64,000 bases of DNA from Hermatobates lingyangjiaoensis (Eukaryota; Arthropoda; Insecta; Hemiptera; Hermatobatidae): positions 526,001 through 590,000 of the forward strand of contig JAPFBL010000227.1 in the NCBI GenBank assembly GCA_026182355.1, written 5' to 3'. The notes beneath the pieces are model-generated. The model made no database searches and was not told the origin of the DNA. It saw nothing but the letters and a program-made list of their open reading frames with translations. Below are positions 12,176 through 21,819 of this stretch, piece after piece. How positions within the stretch are numbered: position 1 is the first letter of the stretch; every line of letters starts with the position of its first letter. The position numbers and the translations under genes were made by a program.

Positions 12176-12297
12176 ACAATATCTATAATTAAGTAAAAAA
12201 GTTTTATCTAATTTAATTATCAGTTCAAAAATTTTAAAATCATACAAAAATTGGTTGAATCTACTGATTTTTTAAGGAAATAAATTATGTTTTTTTT

Positions 12298-13135
12298 AAT
12301 ATATATATATATATATATAATATATGTAAATTTGGGGAGCAATCCTTCTTTTATACATGTTTTGTTGAACGAGCTTTGTACTGTGGCATGAATAAATTTC
12401 ATTGTCCATCTTTCAAATTTTCTCACCTTTGTTTTAAATCTTTCTGGTAGTAAATACACTAGTTTTCCAAATGATTTATTATTTATAACTGACATGTTTC
12501 GGTCTCCTTGACCATCTTCAGAGTTAATCATATTAAAAATAAAAAAAACGTATTCCTACTAACTATACTATAACTATACTATAATACACTATACATTTCT
12601 TAAATTAACACTATTATCTTCGATAACATCGAGAAATAATTCTATCACCAAAATAAACATTTTGTTTGAAGTTTTAGCCACCTGTCATAATCAGGTGTAC
12701 CACTTAACTTCATAAAATGTCTCTAGGTTCCATCTGTTGGGTCTTCAATCTTGGTTCGTGTTCCTGCGTTGTTCTAGAATATAGTTTTAACGTCCTGTTG
12801 AATCCTGTGGTTTGGTTGTTCATATTTGGTTTCAGTTCTATTATCTTAAGGGCTTCAGCAATTTGTAGTCTATTGTCATCATTTTCATGGTATAAAACTT
12901 CATTGTTTTTCACCAGCATTTCTCGAGTCAGTTTGATTTTATGTTCTTTTGGGGCTCCAGCAGACAGATGCATTGTAAGTCTTCTTGAAATGGTCGTTGT
13001 TGTTGAACCAATGTATTTTGATTTTAGGATCTCACTGTTTCCTATTAAACAATTATATTCGTAAATTACATTGGTTCCCTGAAGTTGTGTAACTAAAGTT
13101 TTATATATATATATAATTCTTCCCCATTTCCGCAT
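12298..13135 (-). mobile_element. PLE copy: GIY-YIG end, ribozyme, then ORF start, bounded by (TA)n
   Basis: Read on the minus strand. A (TA)n tract (13113-13102) runs into the end of a PLE reading frame carrying the GIY-YIG endonuclease domain: NVIYEYNCLIGNSE, KYIGSTTTTISRRLTMHL, SAGAPKEH and IAEALKIIE. The frame stops at 12710. About 180 bp later is a complete hammerhead motif (12528-12485). After it comes a second frame reading FGKLVYLLPERFKTKVRKFE and CIKEGLLPKFTYI, matching the PLE N-terminal pattern C..EG.LP. That frame dissolves into (TA)n at 12325-12300. The order 3' end, terminal repeat, 5' end implies a head-to-tail or permuted copy. The RT domain is absent. Confidence 0.85.
12485..12528 (-). 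ncRNA. Hammerhead ribozyme motif (complete core), PLE terminal repeat
   Basis: On the minus strand: stem I UUAACU pairs with AGUUA downstream (five pairs). Core is CUGAAGA. One extra U precedes stem II GGUC/GACC, closed by a five-base loop. GAAA follows, then palindromic CAUG as stem III, then UC with C as the expected cleavage base. All invariant positions except the variable seventh residue match the type I hammerhead. The extra base after the core is shared by the other motifs in this window. Confidence 0.8.
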
Positions 13136-13289
13136 TACTTTTTAATTTATGATATTATCTTTTCCACTTTCCTCTCTTTTCTTTCACTTCTTTTTCACTT
13201 AATTACTACTCTCATTTTTATTTATTTATTCTTTGTTTAAACTGTTCCACGATGGTAAGATGGCTACACTGTTTGTCACTTTGTATCGT

Positions 13290-13665
13290 TTGGTGAGCCC
13301 TTTCAAAGCCGAAACGATCAAAAATCGTGAGTGTTAGTCTATGTTTTTTTCTATTTGTAACTTGAATTATATATACAGATATATATATATAGGTAATGTA
13401 TATAACAGATTCAATAACGTATCGACCGTTTGATAGAATAGGTGTGTTATCTAATTGGGTTCGGTCAATTTTTTAGGTTCAAAAATCAAACTCTCGTTGC
13501 CGACGTTTCGGTTTTTTTAAAAAAAATTTTTCATAGGCCTTTTCGGGATATGAAAAAGGTCTATGAAAAAGGTTTTAAAATAAAACCAAAACGTCGGCAA
13601 CGAAAGTTGGATTTTTGAACCTACAAAATTGACCGAATTCCGATTAGATAACACAGCTATAGGTA
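13290..13665. mobile_element. PLE terminal inverted repeat, CGUCGGCAA sub-family
   Basis: Second copy of the 5.8-kb palindrome type. The left arm (about 13452-13530) and right arm (about 13560-13645) are complementary around GGCCTTTTCGGG. It starts beside (TATA)n at 13373-13391. A decayed terminus with GAAACGATC (about 13311) lies just upstream. Confidence 0.6.
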
Positions 13666-14132
13666 ATATATATATAGGTAACTAATTACCTTATAACTTA
13701 TTACTTAATTACCTATTAATATAAATAATTTTAATTTTCAATGATAACTAATTACTAAATAAAATCAAAATCAAAGATTTGAAATAATTACATTTAATCT
13801 TGTAAATCAACGATTTGAAGTATTTCTGATTTATTTTAGTTGCTCATTTGTTACTATTTAAAACATATTGAAACTGAGTTCTCATTGTTTTGCATAGTTT
13901 TTCTTAGACTTCCAACAAACCATGAAATATTAATATTTTAAGTTAATATTGCATATATTGTGGGGATAACAATGGATAAACAGCAGGGCTTTACAGAAAT
14001 TCAATTTATAATCAAACCATTCTTTTCAAACAATTTGTGCTCACCATCAGGATATATTTCTCTGTTATAACAGATAAATCTGAGGATGAACTCAATTACG
14101 TTTCCCTTATTTTTATTACCTTAACATCCAGG

Positions 14133-14757
14133 ATTGGTGATATAAAGAAATCAGAAAAAGAATTGGGATTAGCTGGAGGAGATATTGGACGCTGAGGCAG
14201 TTATTAAATGACCCAAAGATTGAAATATACCAGAAAAAAGGGTTTTAGAAAAGTGCGTGTTTTCTGCATTGACCTATGGTGCTCAAATGTGGACAGCTGC
14301 AGTAAGGAGTATGAGGAAACTCTGGACCACACAAAATGTAATGGAGAATAGTTTACTAGGGAGTAAAGAACAGAACAAAATAAGAAGTGAAATAACAAAT
14401 AGAAAAACAGGAATGAAAAATATGTTAACTACAGTATGTACACTAAAGTGGAAGTGTGTAGGAAATGTCGCGAGGATGAAGAACGATAGGTGGGCAAAGA
14501 GAATTACTGAATGGTATCTTAGAGAAGCTAGAAGAAAAGTGGGAAATAAGAGAAGAAGATGGGAAGATGAATTTAATGAAACAGCGGGACCAATGTGGTT
14601 CAGAGTCTCATGAGAAAAACGAATGGAGTTAGGAGAGGCCTATGCCCAGAAATGGTGACAGTTTTACAATTGGAGTAAAATATGTTCCTTTTGTTACCAA
14701 GTGTAATAATTTTTTGTGAAATCAATTAACCATTATTATTATTATTATTATTATTAA
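14133..14757 (+). pseudogene. RTE-type LINE 3' end
   Basis: The open frame 14257-14613 reads LTYGAQMWTAAVRSMRKL, then TTQNVMENSLLG, CTLKWKCVGNVARMKNDRWA and RRRWEDEFNETAGPMWFRV. This is the well-known C-terminus of insect-type endonuclease/reverse transcriptases of the RTE group. Homology extends upstream in another frame (RKRIGISWRRYW, about 14155) and downstream as LGEAYAQKW up to about 14661, so frameshifts are present. The element ends in (ATT)n at 14732-14756, as expected for RTE tails. The RT catalytic core is absent. Confidence 0.85.
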
Positions 14758-14759
14758 AC

Positions 14760-15840
14760 CTGATTGTAAAACTATGAAATATCTGAAGTGGAACTTCTCT
14801 TTTGGATATCTATTTCAAAATATGCATGTAAATGTCATGCTAAAAAAAAATATAAAATAAAGGGACAAAAATGGTATTTATGACTAAATGGAAATGTTAG
14901 TTTTAGTAGAGACCTTTATTTAGTTGAGAAGCACGTTTTTAATCGTTTAGTAATAAAAAAACATATCAGAGTAAAAGAGCTGCAAAAGGCTTTGCTAATG
15001 ATAAATGAATTACCATGTATTCTTGTTACTTCCGGCTTATATATTGTTCATACTTATGCTTGGAGACCATTAATCGTGCAATACATACTGATTTATTCTA
15101 AAGTGTTTTATGTAAAAAGCAAAGGGAGGGTGGGGCAACTGTTGGATTAGATAAGAGAGACGTGACAATGAAGTTAGTCGGGGTATTAGGTCTGTCCGGT
15201 TGGAGCACACCTTCGCTTTTCATCCTTGCCCCTAGCACTGCTTGTCTCTCCCATTCCGCTGCTACGCTTTCAATTACCGCGTTATCCCATTCAATATGCT
15301 AAGTGTGTTATACTTTATCCCTGTGCAACATTTATTGCATTTAGACAACTATATTTAATGTTTCATTCAAAAGCGTTTTTTTTTTACTTCATGGTGTAAT
15401 AAGTAAAGTGGAAAGTGTTATTGGTGTAATTGAAAAGAATTGTTTCCAAAAAGTTACTTAACCTATATTGTAATCATCAACGTAATTTAAATTTTTTGAA
15501 CATTGAGCTTCATACTCCAATGAACTAATGACTTAAACTCCACAAACTTCCATTTGTAGAACTGACATGACATATGCTTCTTCTATAGCCAACCAATGGA
15601 AAAAGCATATATCATGTCGGAAAACGAATCAAAGAGTCTTTTCTTTTTACTTTGGAATAGTAAAGTTAATAATTTTTTTTGAATTTTTATGGATTTTATT
15701 TTTGAAGGTTTTTTTTTACATATACTTCACGCACTAAAACACTTTTTTGATGAAAATACGATCCAAAATGGACAAATACAGTTCAATTTCAAAAGAAACA
15801 TACTATGTTTCAAAAGAAACATAAAAAAATTAAAAGTACA
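14760..15840. other. Unique DNA with a GC-richer block at 15120-15300
   Basis: No coding match. The block at 15120-15300 (GGGTGGGGCAACTG through CAATTACCGCGTTATCCC) is clearly denser than its flanks. It has stops in all frames and no TE hallmark, and may be conserved non-coding DNA. Confidence 0.3.
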
Positions 15841-15841
15841 C

Positions 15842-15930
15842 ACTTACAGTCACTAATTTTTGGTTGAACCATCTTCAGGAGAGATAAGAGAGGGAAACTA
15901 AGCGCACTGGTACAGAGACGGTTGGAATTT
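15842..15930 (-). mobile_element. PLE terminus, CUGAAGACGGU sub-family
   Basis: Minus-strand copy of the block seen at 17815-17930 and 46600-46720: TCTCTCCTGAAGATGGTT, then CAACCAAAAATTAGTGACTG. It has a hammerhead-like order, but GAAA is replaced by AAAA, so it is probably inactive. Confidence 0.55.
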
Positions 15931-16042
15931 TATTATATCTAGATATTTTGAATTTGTACTGTGTGTCTGCAAGTTTAATCAATTTTAAGGATGAGAATAT
16001 TACTATTTCATTATAATGATTTTTATTATTATTGATATTATG

Positions 16043-16046
<4 letters not shown>

Positions 16047-16095
<49 letters not shown>
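16047..16095. repeat. (TA)n microsatellite
   Basis: About 24 TA units, immediately 5' of a PLE terminus. Confidence 0.95.
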
Positions 16096-16097
<2 letters not shown>

Positions 16098-16099
16098 GC

Positions 16100-16350
16100 A
16101 TCTTAAAGAACCCCCACCAACCTCACTCCACACAATCAATGATCAAATCACAATACGAAATGGGGAAAAAAACACTAAGATCTTTCAACCGTAACAAGCC
16201 TTCTTCGTCAGATTCAAAAACCTAACTGAGAGACTAGATGCATAAACAACATGGTGAAGAGTTGAGAGGAGTGGGAGGGAAGAGCGCGTTGAGTGTCTTA
16301 AGATCTTGGTCTTTTTTTTTTCCATTTCTTATTGTCGTTTGATCATTGGT
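16100..16350 (-). mobile_element. PLE terminus, GAUC sub-family
   Basis: The minus strand carries the characteristic AATCTGACGAAGAAGG block (16216-16201), CGGTTGAAAGATC and TTTCGTATTGTG. The hammerhead core CUGACGA with GAAA and GAUC sits at 16215-16173. A plus-strand half-copy (TTCTTATTGTCGTTTGATCATT) lies at 16310-16350, making a loose inverted pair. Confidence 0.65.
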
Positions 16351-16429
16351 AAATATTTCACGAGTTCATTGTCAAATCTTGCTATATATGTATGTATAAA
16401 AAGTTTTCACATAAACACGTGAAATAACA

Positions 16430-16580
16430 ATCAATAATGAAACCACAATATGAAATGAGAAAACAAGACCAAGATCTTTCAACCGTAACGAGTGGTATTC
16501 GACAGAGTTAGGTTTCTGACTCTGACGAAAACCGCTTGTTACGGTTGAAAGATCTTAGTCTTGTTTTCCCATATGTATGT
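16430..16580. mobile_element. PLE terminal inverted repeat, GAUC sub-family
   Basis: Two opposed copies of the same terminus. The left arm is 16437-16505 and the right arm 16515-16572; they are complementary except at the centre. Both keep the ribozyme region. The right copy is complete. Confidence 0.75.
16518..16560 (+). ncRNA. Hammerhead ribozyme motif (complete), PLE terminal repeat
   Basis: Stem I GACU (16518-16521) pairs with AGUC (16557-16560). Core CUGACGA is 16522-16528, followed by one extra A. Stem II AACCG (16530-16534) pairs perfectly with CGGUU (16542-16546) across a seven-base loop. GAAA is 16547-16550. Stem III is the palindrome GAUC (16551-16554). UU follows at 16555-16556. 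This is the most canonical motif in the window. Confidence 0.8.
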
Positions 16581-16589
16581 ATATATATG

Positions 16590-17590
16590 TTTAAAAATAT
16601 GGCAGATATTTACTGTTTTTCTGGCTTTCCCATAGTTTTAAGAAATTCTTTTTTTTTTATTTTTATTTTACTCTGATCAATGCAACAATGAATTCATTCA
16701 TGACTAATTTTCACAGTTTTTCTATCATCTTGAAGTTAAAAATCGACATTTCTTTAATAGATGTTATTTTAATAGAAGTAGTTTACTTAAGAACTAACCA
16801 GTTTTGACTTAATCCAAAATATTGGCCATTTTTTCTGATTAATTCAGAAATGTCTTATTAATTTTGTAAACTTAAAAGCTAAAGGGCATGATATGAGAAA
16901 ATATGTTTTAATATTTAATGTTGTTACTAAATAAATACACCCACTATAGTTGTCTCCATGCACCTAAGTTGATGTATATTTCCAATAATATTCTATCAAA
17001 CTCTGTGTCACTAAGAATAACATAATTCTATTCAGCTTTAATTAAAAATTCAACATAATCTTTCAATAAATCGGTATCTTACTTATTTTGTTCCTAACTT
17101 ACTCAAAAATTTAGCATTAAGACATTGTAAAATGTGATTAATTCATTAATAAAAAGCGTAGAATTGGAATATTCAGCAAAGAATTTAATAATTCAAGCAC
17201 ATTTTGACAGTAGAAAGTGGGTTTTTAAAATGGATTACACGAGGGTTAAACAGATTACAGTCCTCATTCTTCTCCCTTGTGTTGTGTCCTCCTTGTGTTA
17301 TAAACTTAATTCAATAACCTTCTACAATCCACCCTCGCTCTAAATTTCCTAACAAGTTACACGCATTTGTTTAATTCTTATATAACATTGATACAAATGT
17401 ATTTTAAGTCTTTCCATTAATTATTCTTATTAGATGTTTCAGTTTCTTCTTATGTTACTCTCAATTCTAAGTGTAAACACCATTGAAATAGAAACAATAT
17501 ATTAAAAATGACCTGTAAATAGTACAACCAAATAAAGAAGTTGATGTTCCAGTAAAGAAAGTCTTATTATTATCAAGATTTTAGTTTATT
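16590..17590. other. AT-rich DNA; one small signal-peptide-like frame
   Basis: No family recognised. From the ATG at 17230 a 37-codon frame reads MDYTRVKQITVLILLPCVVS and ends at 17343; its start resembles a signal peptide. With no splice signal or similarity I recognise, I do not call it a gene. Confidence 0.3.
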
Positions 17591-17595
17591 AAGAT

Positions 17596-17940
17596 TAATG
17601 TCTTACTTTATATATATATATATAAACACTTAAACTGAAAAACTATCCAATAACAGTTCCAAATTGAGGATAGGTAAGACGGATTGTCCGAAAATTTGAG
17701 TTTGTAGATGTGTTTCTTTACTTTGTGTGCCACCTATCCTCAATTTTTAACTTTTATATATACATATATATAGTTCAATGTACACAAAAAAAACAGAGAA
17801 ATCTATACAAAACCAAGTGCACTGGTTTCCCTCTCTTATCTCTCCTGAAGACGGTTCAATCCAAAAACTAGAGACTGTAGGTGTGTGATTTTAATTTCTC
17901 TATGTTTTTTTTTGTACACTGAACTATATTTGTTCGTTTC
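17596..17940 (+). mobile_element. PLE termini, two sub-families, in (TA)n
   Basis: The first unit (17655-17755) is flanked by AAATTGAGGATAGGT and its complement. It carries GACGGATTGTCCGAAAATTT, a hammerhead-like stem II plus GAAA without a full core. The second unit (17815-17930) is the CUGAAGACGGUU type with AAAA in place of GAAA. TA tracts separate them. Confidence 0.55.
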
Positions 17941-17962
17941 GGATAGTATTTTGAACGAAAAA

Positions 17963-17963
<1 letters not shown>

Positions 17964-18004
<41 letters not shown>
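17964..18004. repeat. (TA)n microsatellite at the truncation point of a PLE
   Basis: About 20 TA units reading straight into the PLE frame at the YIDD motif. Confidence 0.95.
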
Positions 18005-18006
<2 letters not shown>

Positions 18007-19046
18007 ACGACATTTTTCTAATCTGGCCCCATGGTAAGCATGAGCTAGACCTTTTCCTAGAGTCCTTTCAGAACTTTTCCTCCACTATTTCCTTCACCCA
18101 TCAGATATCCAACAGTTCCCTCTCCTTCTTAGATGTTGATGTCACCCTTAAAGACGGTTCATTTTCCACTTCTGTTCATTTAAAAGCCACTAACTCTCAG
18201 CAATACCTCCATTATAACAGTTGTCACCCTTCACATATAAAGAAAGCTATCCCTAGATCCCTATCAATTAGAATCCATAAAATTTGCAATTCCATTAATA
18301 GTAGAACCCAACAAATTAATCTATTAAAAGAAAAATTTATTGAACGAGGATACCCTCGTAATATAATCAACAGTTCCGTCGTTCCTGCTGAGAGTATTCA
18401 CCGCCCTACAGCTAGAAGGGATCGTAGAATTACTACTCCCTTCATTTCTACTTTTTTCCCAGGCTCCCACAGGCTCGGCGCTGTTATTAGGGAGTTCTTT
18501 CCTATACTTTCTTCTTCTTCGTCTACTTCTCCTATTTTCAGTCAGTCCCCTACTTTCTCCTACCATAGACCTTCCAACCTGAAATCCATTTTTACCCATA
18601 TTTCCAACAGCCCCTGTGCTAGCAGAGGGATGAAGCGATGTGAACGCCGTAACTGCCAAACCTGTCCCCTAATTAACTCCAGTCCTTACTTTACTTCCCC
18701 TCTCAGTAACGACTCCTATCCTGTTCCTTCTGATACATCTTGCACTTCCTGTAACTGCGTTTACCGTTTGGAGTGTACTCGATGTGATGCTTTTTACGTT
18801 GGCTTGGCTTCAACCAAGCTGAGCCTGCGTATGAACAATCACAGGGCGTCCGTTGGTCAGCGCAGAGACCTACCCATAGCTATCCATGCTAATTCCCATG
18901 ACCTCCCTTTCAATGATTGTTTCAGGGTACAAATCCTCAAACAAATCCCCGAGTCTAATTCCCATGTCACCCTTAGAGCTTCCGAAGAGGCATTCATATG
19001 CCTCCTTGGGGCTCGTTCTCCTCCTGGTCTCAACCTGTACCGTTAA
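18003..19046 (+). CDS. PLE reverse transcriptase C-terminus plus GIY-YIG endonuclease (partial)
   Basis: Continuous open frame of 347 codons with no native start. It begins with YIDDIFLIWPHG (YIDD at 18000-18011, the metal-binding RT motif), then SLSFLDVDVTLKDG, NSQQYLHYNSCHP and HIKKAIPRSLSIRIHKIC, the usual RT thumb region of PLEs. A Cys-rich linker follows (RCERRNCQTCPLI). The GIY-YIG domain covers roughly residues 245-340: CVYRLECTRCDAFYVG, LSLRMNNHR and the acidic ASEEAFICLLG segment. In PLEs these two activities make the nick and copy RNA at the target. The N-terminal half, including the first RT motifs, is missing, so the protein cannot be functional alone. The ATG at 18630 is internal and not a real start. 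Confidence 0.9.
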
Positions 19047-19072
19047 TTATTTTTTCTTTTATTATTATTATT

Positions 19073-19103
<31 letters not shown>

Positions 19104-19200
19104 TTTATTATTATTATTATTTTATTATTATTATTATTTATTTTTTATTATTATTATTTCGTATTTTATATATTTTTTATCTTGTTTTCTAAATAAATAT
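19047..19200. repeat. (TTA/TTATT)n tract after PLE stop codon
   Basis: A low-complexity TTATT tract directly follows the stop. Similar T-rich tracts follow the PLE endings at 30660, 40673 and 48594, so it looks like part of the element's 3' region. Confidence 0.8.
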
Positions 19201-19308
19201 TGGAAGGATTTCTATTTTTCCTCTCCTCCGCTGGGGAGCAGCATTGCGGTGGTTCCACGAGTTACTCTGGAGGCCAGTAATAGTTTGCTTCTCAACGCGA
19301 GTACTTCG

Positions 19309-19349
19309 CACTTCTTCCCGATGACGACGGATGTCGAAATATCGAAGTG
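19309..19349 (+). ncRNA. Hammerhead-like motif, decayed core
   Basis: CACUUC (19309-19314) pairs fully with GAAGUG (19344-19349). Between them are CGAUGA in place of CUGAUGA, a C, stem II GAC/GUC with a four-base loop, and GAAA. The U-to-C change in the core suggests low or no activity. Confidence 0.5.
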
Positions 19350-19789
19350 AGTTCTGTAGTGTCTTTCTGTGTTCTTTTCTATGTGTTAAAGTGTATATAT
19401 ATATACGCAAAGTATTCAACAATAAATTATATTTGAATTTTTTAGGCAATATTTTGAATGAAAATTAGTTTTCTTTAAAAATGTCATAGTCATCATAGTG
19501 ATTTTAATGAACGTGTAATTATGCATTAATTATGCACTGGGGTTAGTGTTTATCTAAATGTTGGACCTCCCTACAAGTAATAGTGTTTGGTGTTTCACAT
19601 TAATATTATATCTAGAAATAGTAATTATAACGAGAATGTACTGTAGAGTTTTTTTTAACTCTTCCTTTCTGGACTCCTTTGTTTCCCCAAACAACCCTGC
19701 CTGGACCTTTGTAACTGCACTTTACTCCCTTTTAAAATACCATTCTTCCCTCCCACTCCTCTCAACTCTTCACCATCATGTTTCTGCAT

Positions 19790-19905
19790 CTAGTTTTTCA
19801 GTTGGGTTTTTGACTCTAACGAAGACCGTTTGTTATGATTGAAAGATCTTAGTCTTTTTTCACATTTCATATTGTGGTTTGATCATTGATTATTTTACGT
19901 GATTA
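19790..19905 (+). mobile_element. PLE terminus, GAUC sub-family
   Basis: GACTCTAACGAAGACCG, then GATTGAAAGATCTTAGTC, then CATATTGTGGTTTGATCATT. The ribozyme core has G changed to A (CUAACGA). Confidence 0.6.
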
Positions 19906-20224
19906 GATGAAATCTTATTATTGTATTATGGAATACATTACTTATATCTAAACAATGTATGGTATCGTGACTCCCCTCTCCTTCCTATGTTGCTCTACTG
20001 TCTATTTTAGTAAAAGGTGGGCTAAATTTCTGGTTGACTCTTCATATCTCGTCTTTAATTTGGCCTTACATATGATTATCAGACTAAGGATTCTTAACTA
20101 CTAACGGTGTAGTATACACTGTTGTTTGAATGCTTTATGATTTCTCCAAAAGATAGATTGAACTTATACCGTTCATTCTTCATCACTAAAAACAAGTATT
20201 TTCTTTTATAAATATTTAATAACC

Positions 20225-20490
20225 CAAAGCCATTTATTTTATTGAGGGTGATTATAGTACAGCGTCCTAACAATTATTGCACTACTTTCTTCCCTTCTGT
20301 ACTATAGTACCCAGTTAACTTCAACGCCTCCAAGAAATTTAGCACTTCTGCTGGGTCCAATGGTAAAAGTTCTTCTATAGTTTTGTTGAGTGTCCCGAAT
20401 CACCTGCCTCTATAAAGCACAGTGGTTTGACAGTTAACCAGCAGGTACAACGGTGTTTCTTCCTCTTCCTTGCAGAATCTGCACAAAGCC
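20225..20490 (-). pseudogene. R1/I-type LINE 3' end
   Basis: Minus strand, from about 20486 to the stop at 20276-20274. It reads LCRFCKEEEETPLYLLVNC, then QTTVLYRGR, an in-frame stop, then EELLPLDPAEVLNFLEALKL and TGYYSTE. The CxxC with EEEETP and a following C is the C-terminal zinc-knuckle region common to R1/I/Loa-type LINEs, and PxxLLxFLxxxxL is their usual ending. The 3' UTR (about 20273-20225) includes GTACTATAATCACCCTC and AATAAA. One internal stop makes it a relic. Confidence 0.75.
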
Positions 20491-21419
20491 CAAAGCTAAA
20501 CTAAGGATTTACATTAATACAGAAATTAAGTTATGATCTCGTAGTTTGAGCCGTCATTGGATAAAAACAGAAGTATTTCAAGCCAATGGCGAACAGAGTT
20601 ATCTGGTACGCATCAAGTCTCTTTCTACTATATCCTGGTGACGACTATAAATTTTAAGTCCAGTATTTTATTTTATTTGAATTTTGGTTGTAGTTTTGAT
20701 TTACTAATCATTGCAAAACATTGCAAATGTCTTTACTTTATTTGGATTTTTTTTTCTATGCAAACGTGCTATGACTGATCTGAACATTTCATCGTCTTAC
20801 CAAACTTGACTGGACTGTGGGTCACCGGATCAAAGAACTGCATACGTGTTTACGCAGTCTCTTAAATTGCTAGATGAACGAGATGACATTCTCTTAGTTA
20901 ATGTATTTTATAAAATATGTCACAATTGAAGGTAAATAACAATGAAATATTACAGCCTCCATGGGTGTTTTTTAAACCTTCTAAACATTTGTCTTACAAT
21001 CCTTTGATTTAAATGCATTTCTTCAGTTTTTATCTTATTACCAAAGTTATTTGACAGATCTATAATAATGATGTAAACATTTCTTCCGAATTGATTTTTC
21101 ACGATTCCGATACATTCTTTATAGATCATGATGAAATAAATATCAGAAATACCAATAGAAATAAATTATCTTGATAATAGTAAAATCAATCAGTAATTTT
21201 ACTACTGATTTAGTAAATAAAATCAAGAATAATAAAAATTAATTGTTACATCTTTGTTATTTTTAACCGATCATTGATTTGGATAAGCGAAAGATTTCGG
21301 TCTATTTCGTGCAATTGTACTATAGATATAAATAGATTAGGTCTTTGAGTTGTAGAATAACAAATAAACCCCTTTGTGCTGACGTCTGCGGTTGAGAGAT
21401 AATAAAAATAAAAGATTAC

Positions 21420-21600
21420 GGCCTGGCGGGAGGTGTCTAGAGCTTTCCATATGAAGGCAGACAAAGCAAACCGAGTTTAGGGTGTGAATATAGCCAGCTC
21501 GCTTCCTTTGTGAGGGACACTTGCGGCTGGTCTCGCGCTACCGCCCGCTGAGAGCCCTTTGCCACATCTGCCGGCTCTGCGTAATGTTTAAAACAATCCA
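21420..21600. other. GC-rich island of unknown nature
   Basis: A sharply GC-richer block (GCCTGGCGGGAGG through GGCTCTGCG) in AT-rich DNA. The minus strand has an open frame over part of it reading AEPADVAKGSQRAV, QVSLTKEASWLYSHPKLGL. I recognise neither a protein nor an RNA. It could be an exon, a promoter or a conserved element. Confidence 0.3.
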
Positions 21601-21717
21601 AACGCTTTATTACCATCTGACTTGAGTAAAACGAAAAGAAAGTATTACAACCTAGTTTTTTACACATTCCTATATGTAAGAGTGAAACACAATGTTTAAT
21701 TTTACATAAATCGATTT

Positions 21718-21815
21718 CACAATAAACACGTGAAATAGCAATCAATATTCAAATTACAATAAGAAATGAGAAAAATATCTTAGTCTTTTGTGGTTTGAAC
21801 ATTAATTTTTCATAT
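21718..21815 (-). mobile_element. PLE terminus fragment, GAUC sub-family
   Basis: CACAATAAACACGTGAAATA, AATTACAATAAGAAATGAG and ATCTTAGTC match the family's outer part. The ribozyme is gone. Confidence 0.5.
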
Positions 21816-21819
21816 AATC

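Larger units (their letters stand above)
17999..19404 (+). mobile_element. Penelope-like element, 5'-truncated at the RT catalytic site
   Basis: A (TA)n tract runs into a long PLE reading frame, followed by a TTATT-rich segment (19050-19170), a terminal segment with a hammerhead-like motif (19309-19349), and a short TA tract (19393-19404). The copy lacks everything upstream of the YIDD motif. Its coding part has no stop or frameshift, so it is younger than the other PLE pieces in the window. Confidence 0.85.

Noticed and set aside
18324..18659. 111-codon minus-strand frame opposite the PLE
   Set aside because: Shadow of the PLE coding frame on the other strand.
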